A stretch of 64,000 nucleotides of DNA from JAVBJV01 sp031555315 (GCA_031555315.1 JAVBUO010000010.1:84072-148071); one strand, 5' to 3'. Shown: positions 38,097-46,811, counted from the first letter of the stretch. The notes: a model not told the origin generated them from the letters alone. Translations and numbers: made by a program.

Positions 38097-39029
38097 ATGT
38101 CGGTGGCCTATTTTACGCATCGTGCCTGCCTCGATCATGACACCGGGATCGCGCATCCGGAAAACCCGGATCGGCTGCGTACGGTGTGGCGGGCGCTCGA
38201 GCATCCGAATTTCGTGCCGCTGCTGCGCGAGGAGGCGCCCGAGGCGACCGTCGAGCAACTGTCGCGCGCCCATCCGCTGAGCTACGTGGAAAAGGTGCTG
38301 TCGTTGCGCCCGGCGCCGGGCGACTTCATCCAGATCGACGGCGATACCCGTGTGTCGCACGGCAGCGTCACGGCAGCGCTGTATGCGGCCGGGGCGGGCA
38401 TCGGTGCGGTGGATGCGGTGATGGAGGGGTGGGCGCGCGCCGCGTTCTGCGCCATCCGCCCACCCGGGCATCATGCCGAACCGGCGGAATCGATGGGGTT
38501 CTGCCTGTTCAACAACGCCGTGGTGGCCGCCCAGCATGCACGGGCGCGCTGGGGGCTGAAGCGGATCGCCGTGGTGGATTTCGACGTGCATCACGGCAAC
38601 GGCACCCAGCACCTGATGGAGGGTGACCCGGATCTGTTTTATGCCTCGACCCATCAGTTCCCGAGCTACCCGGGCACAGGTCTGTCGGAAGAGCACGGGG
38701 TTGCCGGCAATATCCTGAACGTGCTGCTGGAACCGGGGTCGGGCAGCATGCCGTTCCGGGCCGCTTGGAGCGGGCAGGTATTACCGGCGCTGGACCGCTT
38801 CGCCCCGGAAATGCTGGTCATTTCCGCGGGGTTCGACGCCGACAAGCGCGACCCGCTGGCCCAGTTGCGGGTGGAAACGGCGGATTTCGCCTGGCTGACC
38901 GAAGAACTTCTGGACCTGGCCGACCGGCATGCCAAGGGACGGGTGGTATCGCTGCTCGAGGGCGGGTATGATCTGGACGCCTTGCGCGAAGGGGTCTCGG
39001 CTCATGTCCGGGCGCTGATGCGCGCGTAA
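38097..39029 (+). CDS. Histone-deacetylase-family (acetylpolyamine aminohydrolase-type) protein
   Basis: 310 residues, a zinc-dependent arginase/deacetylase fold. Characteristic segments appear in order: AHPENPDRL near the N-terminus, RPPGHHAEP (tandem active-site His), GFCLFNN, VVDFDVHHGNGTQ (zinc Asp/His), SAGFDADKRDPL (second zinc Asp) and LEGGYDLDAL (glycine-rich loop). Bacterial members remove acetyl groups from polyamines or proteins; the substrate is unassigned. A G-rich ribosome site precedes the ATG at 38097. It lies directly upstream of the xseB-ispA-dxs run and may be cotranscribed (14-bp gap). Confidence 0.9.
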   Translation: MSVAYFTHRACLDHDTGIAHPENPDRLRTVWRALEHPNFVPLLREEAPEATVEQLSRAHPLSYVEKVLSLRPAPGDFIQIDGDTRVSHGSVTAALYAAGAGIGAVDAVMEGWARAAFCAIRPPGHHAEPAESMGFCLFNNAVVAAQHARARWGLKRIAVVDFDVHHGNGTQHLMEGDPDLFYASTHQFPSYPGTGLSEEHGVAGNILNVLLEPGSGSMPFRAAWSGQVLPALDRFAPEMLVISAGFDADKRDPLAQLRVETADFAWLTEELLDLADRHAKGRVVSLLEGGYDLDALREGVSAHVRALMRA

Positions 39030-39043
39030 ATCTGGAGAACTGA

Positions 39044-39307
39044 ATGTCGGACACATCGCGCGACGGCGCCGCTTTGCCCCCGGATGTTGCAAAACTGGGC
39101 TTCGAGGAGGCGCTCAAGGAGCTCGAAACAATCGTTCGGCAGTTGGAACAGGGGCAGGGGCGGCTCGAGGACGCGATCGCCGCGTATGAACGCGGCGCCG
39201 CGTTGCGCCGGCACTGCGAGGCCAAGCTGGCCGAGGCCGAGGCCAAGGTGCAGGCGATCGTCGAACGCGCCGACGGTTCGCTCGGTCTGCGGCCGATGGC
39301 GGACTGA
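39044..39307 (+). CDS. xseB: Exodeoxyribonuclease VII small subunit
   Basis: 87 residues; two helices forming the coiled-coil that binds XseA. The LGFEEALKELETIVRQLEQG segment is the family signature, and a second helix is rich in Glu/Ala/Lys. XseA is not in the window. The xseB-ispA-dxs-tlyA order is a familiar alphaproteobacterial cluster; ispA begins 2 bp after the stop. Confidence 0.95.
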   Translation: MSDTSRDGAALPPDVAKLGFEEALKELETIVRQLEQGQGRLEDAIAAYERGAALRRHCEAKLAEAEAKVQAIVERADGSLGLRPMAD

Positions 39308-39309
39308 CT

Positions 39310-40218
39310 GTGGACATGACGTACGACAGGGGCGCGGATCTGGACGCGATGATGGCCGCCGCCGCGGCCCTGGTGGACGAGGCGATGGATGCGCTGCTGC
39401 CGGTGCCCGACGGACCGGAAGCCCAGCTGGCGCAGGCGATGCGTTATGCCTGCCTGGGCGGCGGCAAAAAGTTACGCGGCTTTTTGGTGATGGAAACCGC
39501 GCAGATGTTCGCGGTCTCGCCGACCTGTGCGGCGCGGGCGGCGGCGGCGGTGGAAATGCTGCATGCCTATTCGCTGGTGCACGACGATCTGCCCGCCATG
39601 GACAACGATGACATGCGCCGCGGCAAGCCCAGCACGCACAAGGCGTTCGACGAGGCAACGGCGATTCTGGCTGGCGATGCGTTACAGGCGCGCGCGTTCG
39701 AGATTCTGGCCGAGCCCGACACGCATGGCGATGCGCAGGTGCGCGCCGGTCTGGTCTGTGCGCTGGGTGCCGCGGTGGGGGCCAAGGGTATGGCGGGCGG
39801 ACAGATGCTCGACATGCTGAGCGAGGGACAGGATTTTCCCCCGGCCGAAATCGTGCGGCTGCAGGCGATGAAGACCGGACGGCTGATCCAGTTCAGTGCC
39901 GAGGCCGGCGCCATCCTCGGCCGTGCGCCGGCGCAGGAGCGCGAGAAACTGGTGTTCTATGGCCGCGATTTGGGGGCGGCGTTCCAGATCGTCGACGACC
40001 TGCTGGATGCCGAGGGCACCGCCGCCGAAACCGGCAAGACGGTCGGCAAGGACCAGGCGGCGGGCAAGGCGACGCTGGTCGCGGTGCTGGGGTTGGAACG
40101 CGCCCGCGCGCAGGCCGAACTGCTGGCGGCGCAGGCGGCGCGGCATCTCGATTCCTTTGGTGCGCGGGCCGCCGGCCTTGCCGCGCTGGCTTCCTATGTA
40201 GTGACGAGGCGTAGCTGA
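39310..40218 (+). CDS. ispA: Polyprenyl (farnesyl) diphosphate synthase
   Basis: About 302 residues. The first Asp-rich motif is VHDDLPAMDNDDMRRG and the second is VDDLLDAEG; LGGGKKLRGFLV and the KT/GQ binding segments are present. It builds farnesyl diphosphate from IPP and DMAPP. The GTG at 39310 or ATG at 39316 can start it; xseB spacing does not decide. It precedes dxs by 3 bp, tying precursor supply to chain elongation. Confidence 0.95.
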   Translation: MDMTYDRGADLDAMMAAAAALVDEAMDALLPVPDGPEAQLAQAMRYACLGGGKKLRGFLVMETAQMFAVSPTCAARAAAAVEMLHAYSLVHDDLPAMDNDDMRRGKPSTHKAFDEATAILAGDALQARAFEILAEPDTHGDAQVRAGLVCALGAAVGAKGMAGGQMLDMLSEGQDFPPAEIVRLQAMKTGRLIQFSAEAGAILGRAPAQEREKLVFYGRDLGAAFQIVDDLLDAEGTAAETGKTVGKDQAAGKATLVAVLGLERARAQAELLAAQAARHLDSFGARAAGLAALASYVVTRRS

Positions 40219-40221
40219 TAA

Positions 40222-42141
40222 ATGGCTCCCAGAACTCCGACACTGGACCGTGTGCAGATCCCGGCCGACATGCGCAATTTCTCGGGCGAGCAACTGCGCG
40301 CGCTGGCCGATGACGTGCGCGCCGAAACCATCGACGCCGTGTCGGTGACCGGCGGGCATCTGGGTTCGGCTTTGGGCGTTGTGGAACTGACCGTCGCGCT
40401 GCACGCGGTGTTCGACACACCGGAGGACCGGCTGCTGTGGGACGTCGGGCATCAGGCCTATCCACACAAGATTCTGACCGGGCGGCGCGCGCGCATTCGC
40501 ACGCTGCGCCAGCCGGGCGGGCTGTCGGGCTTCGTGCGCCGGGCCGAGAGCGCATACGACCCGTTCGGCGCCGGGCATTCGTCGACCTCGATCTCGGCCG
40601 GGCTGGGCATGGCGGTGGCGCGCGACCTGAAGGGCGCGCATCGCAACGTGGTCGCGGTGATCGGCGACGGTTCGATGAGCGCCGGTATGGCGTACGAGGC
40701 GATGAACAACGCCGGCGCGATGAAGTCGCGGCTGATCGTGGTGCTGAACGACAACGATATGTCGATCGCCCCGCCGGTCGGCGCGATGAGCGCGTATCTG
40801 TCGCGCATGGTATCATCGCGCCCGTTTCTGGGCTTGCGTGAACTGGCGGCGAAAGTGGCGCGGCGGTTCCCGGCCGGGATCGAACGTACGGCGCGCCGGG
40901 CCGAGGAATTCGCGCGCGGCTTCCTGACCGGCGGCACGCTGTTCGAGGAGCTGGGGTTCTATTACGTCGGCCCGATCGACGGGCACAATCTCGACCATCT
41001 GCTGCCGGTGCTGCGCAACGTGCGCGACGCGGAAGACCGCGGGCCGATCCTGCTGCATGTGGTGACGCAGAAGGGCAAGGGCTACGCGCCCGCCGAAGCG
41101 GCGCCCGACAAGTATCACGGTGTGGCGAAGTTCAACGTGGTGACCGGCGAACAAGCCAAGGCGCCGCCTGGCCCGCCGACCTATACGCGCGTGTTCGCCG
41201 ATGCGCTGATCGCCGAGGCGGAACGCGACAAGACGATCGTGGCGATCAACGCGGCGATGCCGTCCGGCACCGGGCTGGACCGCTTCGCGGCGCGGTTCCC
41301 GGAGCGCTGTTTCGACGTCGGGATCGCCGAACAACATGCGGTGACGTTCGCGGCCGGACTGGCGAGCGAAGGGATCAAACCGTTCTGCGCGATCTATTCC
41401 ACCTTCCTGCAGCGCGGCTACGACCAGGTGGTGCACGACGTGGCGATCCAGTCGCTGCCGGTGCGTTTCATGCTGGACCGCGCCGGGCTGGTCGGCGCCG
41501 ACGGCGCGACGCATGCAGGCGCGTTCGACGTCGCCTATCTTGGTGTGCTGCCGAATTTCGTGCTGATGGCGCCCGCCGACGAGGCCGAACTGGTGCACAT
41601 GGTCGCTACCGCCGCGACGATCGACGATCGCCCGTGCGCGGTGCGTTATCCGCGCGGCGAGGGCACGGGGGCAGTGCTGCCCGCGCAGGGCGAGGTGCTG
41701 CCGATCGGCAAGGGCCGTGTGCTGCGCGAGGGAAAGCACGTGGCGATCCTGTCCTACGGCACGCGGCTGGGCGATGCGCTGAAGGCGGCGGACGAACTGG
41801 CGGCGCGCGGCTATACGGCGACGGTGGCCGATGCGCGCTTCGCCAAGCCGCTGGATGTTGCGCTGGTCGAACGTCTGGCGCGTACGCACGATGTCTTGCT
41901 GACCATCGAGGAAGGTTCGGTCGGCGGGTTCGGTTCGTTCGTGATGCAGTATCTGGCCAATAGCGGTCTGCTGGATAACGGCCTGCGCGCGCGGCAGATG
42001 ACGCTGCCCGACCGTTTCCTGGAACACGACGCACCGAAGACGCAGATCGCCGAGGCAGGACTGGACGCGAGGGGTATCGTGGTGGTGGCGCTGTCGGCGC
42101 TGGGCGTGCAGGGGGCAAACACGGGGGTGGTTTCGGCGTGA
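40222..42141 (+). CDS. dxs: 1-deoxy-D-xylulose-5-phosphate synthase
   Basis: 639 residues. A TPP enzyme that condenses pyruvate and glyceraldehyde 3-phosphate in the first step of the MEP isoprenoid pathway. The TPP-binding motif is GDGSMSAGMAYEAMNNAG, with GAGHSSTSIS upstream and the transketolase-like VGIAEQHAV with its catalytic Glu. The TGA overlaps the tlyA GTG start (GTGA). Isoprenoid output links to ubiA at 50 kb, which uses polyprenyl diphosphate. Confidence 0.97.
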   Translation: MAPRTPTLDRVQIPADMRNFSGEQLRALADDVRAETIDAVSVTGGHLGSALGVVELTVALHAVFDTPEDRLLWDVGHQAYPHKILTGRRARIRTLRQPGGLSGFVRRAESAYDPFGAGHSSTSISAGLGMAVARDLKGAHRNVVAVIGDGSMSAGMAYEAMNNAGAMKSRLIVVLNDNDMSIAPPVGAMSAYLSRMVSSRPFLGLRELAAKVARRFPAGIERTARRAEEFARGFLTGGTLFEELGFYYVGPIDGHNLDHLLPVLRNVRDAEDRGPILLHVVTQKGKGYAPAEAAPDKYHGVAKFNVVTGEQAKAPPGPPTYTRVFADALIAEAERDKTIVAINAAMPSGTGLDRFAARFPERCFDVGIAEQHAVTFAAGLASEGIKPFCAIYSTFLQRGYDQVVHDVAIQSLPVRFMLDRAGLVGADGATHAGAFDVAYLGVLPNFVLMAPADEAELVHMVATAATIDDRPCAVRYPRGEGTGAVLPAQGEVLPIGKGRVLREGKHVAILSYGTRLGDALKAADELAARGYTATVADARFAKPLDVALVERLARTHDVLLTIEEGSVGGFGSFVMQYLANSGLLDNGLRARQMTLPDRFLEHDAPKTQIAEAGLDARGIVVVALSALGVQGANTGVVSA

Positions 42142-42875
42142 CGAAGCAGCGGGCCGATCTGTTGCTGGTGGCGCGCGGGCTGGCCGACAGCCGCGCCAAG
42201 GCGCAGGCGCTGATCATGGCGGGGCTGGTTTATGCCGGCGATGCGCGCGTCGCCAAGGCTGGCGATCAGATCAAGGACGAACAGGAACTGTCGGTGCGCG
42301 GGCAGGATCATCCCTGGGTCAGCCGCGGCGGGGTGAAGCTGGATCATGCGATTCGGCATTTCAAGCTGCCGGTCAAAGGCGGCGTATGCATGGATGTCGG
42401 CGCGTCGACGGGCGGCTTTACCGATGTGTTGCTGCATCATGGCGCGGCGAAGGTGTATGCGATCGATGTCGGGCATGGGCAGCTGGCGTGGAAACTGCGC
42501 AGCGACGAACGCGTGGTGGTGCTCGAGCGCACCAATGCGCGCTTTCTGGCCCGCGAACACGTGCCCGAAGACGTCGACGCGCTGGTCTGCGATGCATCGT
42601 TCATCGGGCTGACGACGCTGCTGCCGCAGCCGCTGACTTTCTGCAAACCGGGGGCCTGGGCGGTGGCGCTGATCAAGCCGCAGTTCGAGGCCGGGCCGGG
42701 ACAGGTCGGCAAGGGCGGCGTGGTGCGCGATGCGCAGGTGCACACGGCGGTGTGCCGCAAGATCGAGACCTGGTGGGCGGGCCTGCCGGGCTGGCGTGTG
42801 CTGGGGACGACGCTCAGCCCGCTGACCGGGCCGGAAGGCAACAAGGAATTCCTGATCGCCGCCCGACGCACCTAG
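42138..42875 (+). CDS. tlyA: TlyA-family rRNA (cytidine-2'-O)-methyltransferase/hemolysin
   Basis: 245 residues: an N-terminal S4 RNA-binding domain (RADLLLVARGLADSRAKAQALI) and an FtsJ/RrmJ-like methyltransferase with DVGASTGGFTDVLL (motif I) and IKPQFEAG carrying a catalytic Lys. TlyA methylates 16S and 23S rRNA in other bacteria. GTG start at 42138, overlapping dxs. Its TAG stop is the first triplet of the dispersed palindromic element that follows. Confidence 0.92.
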   Translation: MTKQRADLLLVARGLADSRAKAQALIMAGLVYAGDARVAKAGDQIKDEQELSVRGQDHPWVSRGGVKLDHAIRHFKLPVKGGVCMDVGASTGGFTDVLLHHGAAKVYAIDVGHGQLAWKLRSDERVVVLERTNARFLAREHVPEDVDALVCDASFIGLTTLLPQPLTFCKPGAWAVALIKPQFEAGPGQVGKGGVVRDAQVHTAVCRKIETWWAGLPGWRVLGTTLSPLTGPEGNKEFLIAARRT

Positions 42876-42977
42876 AGCATTTCCGTTCACTCCGGTTCAC
42901 GGGAAATGTTCCAGGTTTTTGTCTGTCGCGCATCTTCACGTGACCGGGTGATGCCACCCGATCACGATCTGCTCTAG
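42872..42977. repeat. Dispersed palindromic element, long form, copy a
   Basis: Begins CTAGAGCATTTCC and ends GATCTGCTCTAG. The first half folds as a hairpin (AGCATTTCCGT... with ACGGGAAATGTT), and the second as CGTGACCGGGTG...CACCCGATCACG. It is nearly the same as copy c (58383-58489) and shares its right arm with copies b and d. It follows tlyA and contains its stop codon. Likely a mobile or selfish palindrome that serves as a bidirectional terminator; the mobility mechanism is unknown. Confidence 0.85.
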
Positions 42978-43145
42978 ATGCGGGGCGCCCCGTATCCATA
43001 AAGCCCATTCGTACAAAGCCCGGATGACCGGTGCTTTTGCACGGGGAGAGAATGCTGGGCCGGATACGGGGCGGGGGAGCTTGGGGATTGGGTAACGCAG
43101 CAATGGTGGGATATGGAATCCCACCTGATCGGAAGTGCGCCGGTC
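42978..43145. other. Intergenic region with inverted repeat
   Basis: Between the repeat and a small leftward gene. GCCCCGTATCC near 42984 is mirrored by GGATACGGGGC near 43060, an 11-bp inverted repeat about 70 bases apart. No coding sequence or RNA family is recognised. Confidence 0.4.
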
Positions 43146-43298
43146 CTAACGGCGTGCCAGGCTTTCCGCCTGCATGGCGTCGTACGCGCTGAGTTCTGCC
43201 AGCAACGACCAGACCATCCTGGGATTCAACTCGACGTCCGGGTCGTTGAGAAGGCGATCGAGTTCATCGGCTTTCAAGACGTAATCGCGTTGGGTCAT
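43146..43298 (-). CDS. Small 50-residue protein of unknown function
   Basis: A short leftward gene with a perfect AGGAGGT ribosome-binding site 6 bases before the ATG. The product starts MTQRDYVLKADELDRLLNDP and continues DVELNPRMVWSLLAELSAYD, an acidic, helical protein without a TM segment or signal peptide. I have the impression of similar small proteins in related genomes, but I cannot name a family. It diverges from rcnR. The ribosome site and codon use make it convincing despite the length. Confidence 0.6.
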   Translation of the reverse strand: MTQRDYVLKADELDRLLNDPDVELNPRMVWSLLAELSAYDAMQAESLARR

Positions 43299-43405
43299 GG
43301 CGGACCTCCTGTTTGTCCGTGGAAGGCAGCCTGGCCGCAGAACGTGGCCGAATAGGGGCAGATTCTGGGAAGTTTCAGGATTCTTTACAAGAGGGGGTTT
43401 ATAGG

Positions 43406-43418
43406 ATAGGGGGGTATA
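43406..43418 (+). promoter_or_regulatory. Putative RcnR operator (G6 tract)
   Basis: ATA-GGGGGG-TATA lies about 20 bases before the rcnR start, within the likely promoter. E. coli RcnR binds TACT-G6-N-AGTA-type sites with a G-tract flanked by A/T inverted repeats. The fit is approximate. Confidence 0.55.
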
Positions 43419-43432
43419 TTATATAAGAAGGT

Positions 43433-43711
43433 ATGGGACACACAGTACGCAACAAAATCAAACTGTTGGCACGCACCCGCCGCCTGCGCGGGCAGGTCGA
43501 GGCGATCGAACGCGCGCTCGAGGCCGAGGCTGAATGTGCCCAGATCATGCATCTGATCGCCGCGGCGCGCGGCGCGATGGCCGGACTGATGGCGGAAGTG
43601 GTGGAAGGCCACGTGTTCGGCCATCTGGTGGATACCGAAAAATACCCGGACGCATTGAACGCCGACGAAGCCGAGGCGTTGCTCGGCATCATCAGGACCT
43701 ATCTGAAATGA
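43433..43711 (+). CDS. rcnR: Nickel/cobalt-responsive repressor RcnR
   Basis: A 92-residue CsoR/RcnR-family all-helical regulator. The metal ligands of E. coli RcnR are all present at the same numbers: His3, Cys35, His60 and His64. That supports nickel/cobalt rather than copper (CsoR) or formaldehyde (FrmR) sensing. It should repress the rcnR-rcnA operon until Ni(II) or Co(II) binds. The stop overlaps the rcnA start as ATGA. A G6 tract in the upstream region could be its operator. Confidence 0.92.
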   Translation: MGHTVRNKIKLLARTRRLRGQVEAIERALEAEAECAQIMHLIAAARGAMAGLMAEVVEGHVFGHLVDTEKYPDALNADEAEALLGIIRTYLK

Positions 43712-44523
43712 CCCCTTTTTCCGAACTGCTGGCGCAGGGCGCCGGGCAGGCGTGGTTTTTCATTCCGAGCGCGATTCTGCTGGGGGTGCTGCATGGGCTG
43801 GAACCCGGTCACAGCAAGACGATGATGGCGGCGTTCATCGTCGCGGTGCGCGGCACGGTGGTGCAGGCCATGCTGCTGGGGCTGGCGGCCACGGTGTCGC
43901 ACACGCTGGTGGTCTGGACGTTGGCGCTGGCGGGGTTGTACGCGGCGGACCGGTTCGACGTGATGGCCTCGGAAGGGTATTTCCAGATCGCCTCGGGGGT
44001 CATCATTCTGGGGGTGGCGGCGTGGATGGTCTGGCGCACCTGGCGCGACGCGCACGATCACGACCACCATCACGACGCCCATGACCACGATCACGACCAC
44101 CGTCATGAAGGTCTCGATCATGACCACGATCACCATCATCACGACGACCACGCGGACGCGCATATGCGCGCCCATGCGCGCGACATCGCGCGACGCTTTG
44201 CCGGGCGCACGGCGACCACGCCGCAGATCGTGCTGTTTGGCCTGACCGGCGGGCTGATCCCGTGTCCGGCGGCGATCACCGTGCTGCTGCTGTGCCTGCA
44301 ACTGAAGCAGGTGGCGCTGGGGGCGACGCTGGTGGTGTGTTTCAGCATCGGGCTGGCGCTGACCCTGGTCTCGGTCGGGGTGATCGCGGCGCTGGGGATG
44401 CGTCATGCCGCGCAGCGCTGGTCGGGCTTCGACGGTTTCATGCGCCGCGCGCCGTATCTGTCCGGTGTGCTGATCGCCTGCGTGGGGGTCTACGTCACGC
44501 TGCTGGGTTGGCAGAGCATCTAG
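43708..44523 (+). CDS. rcnA: Nickel/cobalt efflux protein RcnA
   Basis: 271 residues, about six TM helices, with a long cytosolic His/Asp-rich loop (about residues 116-156, more than 20 His) between helices 3 and 4. HGLEPGHSKTMMAAFIV near residue 29 and GGLIPCPAAITVLL near 232 are the NicO/RcnA signatures. It exports Ni(II) and Co(II) and is translated with rcnR by an ATGA overlap. Its TAG stop is the first triplet of palindromic element copy b. Confidence 0.93.
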   Translation: MTPFSELLAQGAGQAWFFIPSAILLGVLHGLEPGHSKTMMAAFIVAVRGTVVQAMLLGLAATVSHTLVVWTLALAGLYAADRFDVMASEGYFQIASGVIILGVAAWMVWRTWRDAHDHDHHHDAHDHDHDHRHEGLDHDHDHHHHDDHADAHMRAHARDIARRFAGRTATTPQIVLFGLTGGLIPCPAAITVLLLCLQLKQVALGATLVVCFSIGLALTLVSVGVIAALGMRHAAQRWSGFDGFMRRAPYLSGVLIACVGVYVTLLGWQSI

Positions 44524-44570
44524 AGCAGATCGTGATCGGGTGGGATCACCCGGTCACGTGAAGATGCTCT
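44520..44570. repeat. Dispersed palindromic element, short form, copy b
   Basis: CTAGAGCAGATCGTGATCGG... through GTGAAGATGCTC. The stem CGTGATCGGGTG pairs with CACCCGGTCACG around GGAT. It lies between convergent rcnA and the YcxB-like gene, includes the rcnA stop, and is the reverse complement of the right arm of copies a and c. A probable bidirectional terminator. Confidence 0.85.
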
Positions 44571-44593
44571 TGGAGATCGGCACCGTTCCCGTT

Positions 44594-45142
44594 TCAGCGC
44601 AAAGGTGCCAACTGCCCGACACCCGCGGCGATCAGCCGGTTGCGCATCGCGTCGATATCGGCGGCGGCGATGGCGCGCTTGGGCTTGATCTGGAACTGCG
44701 CGGGGGCGATGTAGAGCAGGAGAACCTGCGCGTCCTCGGACCAGCCGTGATAATCGCCCCAGGCGAGGCGGGTCTGGATGTGTTTGGTGTGGGCCTCGTG
44801 CCCATGTTCGTCGCTGCGCCAGTGAATTTCGACGCCGTTCAACCCGCCCAGCCGCAGATATTCGCGGCCCGCGCTGCGATGCCGGTGATAGGCGAACGCC
44901 ATCCACACGAGGAACAGCAGGAAACATGACAGCAGAACGCCGGTCATGATGCCGATCGCCTCGAGCGTCGAGGCCTGGTTGCGATAGGCGATGAACGCGC
45001 CGGTGCCGATCCCGAATGCGGCGACCCAGCACAGAAAACCGGCGATCTGCCACAGTCCCTTACGCGAGAATGTATGGGCGAGAAAATACAGCCGGTAGGC
45101 GGCGATGGTGTCATCCTCGGTGAGTGTATAGGTGCCTTGCAT
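44594..45142 (-). CDS. YcxB-like membrane protein, paralogue 6 (operon-distal)
   Basis: 182 residues; short N-terminal beta segment (YTLTEDDTIAAYRLYF), two TM helices (about 31-52 and 62-85), then a cytosolic C-terminal domain. Shared C-terminal landmarks are WGDYHGWSEDAQVLLLY, KPKRAI and the ending QLAPLR. This layout matches the YcxB-like family (unknown function). The ATG at 45142 gives the short form; an upstream extension of the frame overlaps the next paralogue and is not real. It is the last and most divergent of six tandem copies. Confidence 0.75.
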   Translation of the reverse strand: MQGTYTLTEDDTIAAYRLYFLAHTFSRKGLWQIAGFLCWVAAFGIGTGAFIAYRNQASTLEAIGIMTGVLLSCFLLFLVWMAFAYHRHRSAGREYLRLGGLNGVEIHWRSDEHGHEAHTKHIQTRLAWGDYHGWSEDAQVLLLYIAPAQFQIKPKRAIAAADIDAMRNRLIAAGVGQLAPLR

Positions 45143-45150
45143 GGGGTGCC

Positions 45151-45693
45151 TCAGCGGAATGGTGCGACGCGTGGCACGCCGGCAGAACTCAGCCAGGCGC
45201 GGATACGCTCGAGGTCGTGCGGCCCGCTCAGCGCGCGTTTGGGGATCATCTGGAAAATGTTGTTGTTGGGATAGATCAGCAGCATGTCGGTGTTCTCGGA
45301 CCATTTGGTATAGGCGTCCCAACTGATGTCCGATGAAGAGGCGCCTATACGCACATGCCAACCCGCGTCGTCGCCTTTGCAGTGCATGGGTTGGCGCAGT
45401 TCTTTGTTGCTGCGCATTTGCCGCCGTGCGCTGAACGGCCACAGCACCCAGTAGAGCACTGCGCCGAACAGCAGATAGGCACCGCAAGCGCCCAAAAAAC
45501 CCAGCACGAATATAGGTGCGGGTACCAGATGGGGATCGGGCCGTGCGAAAATGAACAGTGCCAGCGTCAGGCCAGCATAGATGGCAACAACCTGGAACAA
45601 CGTGCGGCGCCGGAAATACGTCGCCAAACCCGACAGGCGGACGGCCGAGGTAAATTCGCGTTGGGTGAGCGTGAAACTGGTTTCTATCATCAT
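45151..45693 (-). CDS. YcxB-like membrane protein, paralogue 5
   Basis: 180 residues. The N-terminus FTLTQREFTSAVRLSGL is followed by two TM helices (about 32-50 and 58-83). The C-terminal domain contains WDAYTKWSENTDMLLIY, FQMIPKRAL, LERIRAWL and ends RVAPFR. It is closest to paralogue 3, with which it shares a MHCKGDDAGWHVRI-type strand. The gap to the next gene is 8 bp. Confidence 0.78.
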   Translation of the reverse strand: MMIETSFTLTQREFTSAVRLSGLATYFRRRTLFQVVAIYAGLTLALFIFARPDPHLVPAPIFVLGFLGACGAYLLFGAVLYWVLWPFSARRQMRSNKELRQPMHCKGDDAGWHVRIGASSSDISWDAYTKWSENTDMLLIYPNNNIFQMIPKRALSGPHDLERIRAWLSSAGVPRVAPFR

Positions 45694-45707
45694 ATTCTTC
45701 GTGATTG

Positions 45708-46262
45708 TCAGCGCAGCGGCGCAATACGCGGCAGGCCGGCGGCGATCAGCCAGCCGCGCAGGCGGTCGATATCGGCCGGGGTTGTGAGGGCGCGTTTGGG
45801 AATGAACTGGTACATACGCGCGCTACGGTACAGCAGCAGTGTTTGCGCGTTTTCAGACCAGCCGGTAAAGCCGCTCCATTTTATGTCGGCTGAGCTGGAC
45901 TGTGCCTGCACGCGCATGCCTTGTTCATCGAGCTGCATCGTGTAGTGCTCGGCCAGTGTCTTTCTGGTGTGCAGCGCCCGGCGCGCCAGAAGCGGCGCAC
46001 AGATGTACATGCCCACAGGCACCAGCGCGAACAGCCCGACGAAGAGTGTTATGCAGAAAAACGCTTCCCGCTGGAACACAGGCAGGAAAGCCGTCCATTT
46101 ATCTGCCCTGAGATAGCTGACGAAGCCGGCGACGGCGATTCCGACCATCGCGACGGAAAGCCATTCTTTCCATGCGCTACGCCGGAAAAAACTGCTCAGC
46201 CCGGCCAGCCTCTGCGCGGCGGTCAGGTCGGCGACGGTCGGGGTGAAGGCGATGTCGATCAT
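45708..46262 (-). CDS. YcxB-like membrane protein, paralogue 4
   Basis: 184 residues. The N-terminus is FTPTVADLTAAQRLAGL; two TM helices lie at about 36-52 and 68-90. The C-terminal domain carries WSGFTGWSENAQTLLLY, YQFIPKRAL, DIDRLRGWL and ends RIAPLR. It sits 14 bp upstream of paralogue 5 on the same strand. Confidence 0.78.
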   Translation of the reverse strand: MIDIAFTPTVADLTAAQRLAGLSSFFRRSAWKEWLSVAMVGIAVAGFVSYLRADKWTAFLPVFQREAFFCITLFVGLFALVPVGMYICAPLLARRALHTRKTLAEHYTMQLDEQGMRVQAQSSSADIKWSGFTGWSENAQTLLLYRSARMYQFIPKRALTTPADIDRLRGWLIAAGLPRIAPLR

Positions 46263-46271
46263 AATGGACTT

Positions 46272-46811
46272 TCAGCGCAACGGCGCGGCGCGCGGCACGC
46301 CGGCATCGATCAGCCAGGCGCGGATACGGTCGGCGTCGTGCGGTCCGGCCAGCGCGCGTTTGGGGATTATCTGAAAGGTGGTGCCGTTCATATAGATCAG
46401 CAGTATGTCGGCGTTTTCGGACCATTTGACATAGCTGCCCCAGCTTCTGTCCGATGTGGTGGCATCTATGCGCACATGCCAACCCGCATCGTCGCCTTTG
46501 CATTGCATTGTCTGGCCCAGTTCCTTGCTGGTACGCATCTGCCAACGTGCATCGAACGGCCGGTACCACCAGTGAAGCGCTACACAAAACCATATATATG
46601 CAGCGCAGACACCGAAGAAGCTCAGCACAAACCCGGATGCAGATGGCGGTCTGGGGTCGAATCGGGTGATGACGAACACAACCAGCACTGCGGTAGCGAT
46701 GCTGCCAACCACCCAGAACAGTGTGCGCAACCGGAAACATGCAGTCAGGCCCGACAAGCGGAGGGCTGAGGTCAGTTCGCGCAGGGTAAGAGTGAAGGTG
46801 GTTTCTACCAA
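46272..46811 (-). CDS. YcxB-like membrane protein, paralogue 3
   Basis: 179 residues. FTLTLRELTSALRLSGL opens the protein; two TM helices at about 32-50 and 58-80; then WGSYVKWSENADILLIY, FQIIPKRAL, DADRIRAWL and the ending RAAPLR. The strong resemblance to paralogue 5 along its full length points to the most recent duplication in the set. Confidence 0.78.
   Translation of the reverse strand: MVETTFTLTLRELTSALRLSGLTACFRLRTLFWVVGSIATAVLVVFVITRFDPRPPSASGFVLSFFGVCAAYIWFCVALHWWYRPFDARWQMRTSKELGQTMQCKGDDAGWHVRIDATTSDRSWGSYVKWSENADILLIYMNGTTFQIIPKRALAGPHDADRIRAWLIDAGVPRAAPLR

Noticed and set aside
44041..44160. His-codon repeat in rcnA as a DNA repeat or CRISPR-like element
   Set aside because: The repetition is explained by the His/Asp-rich metal-binding loop of RcnA.
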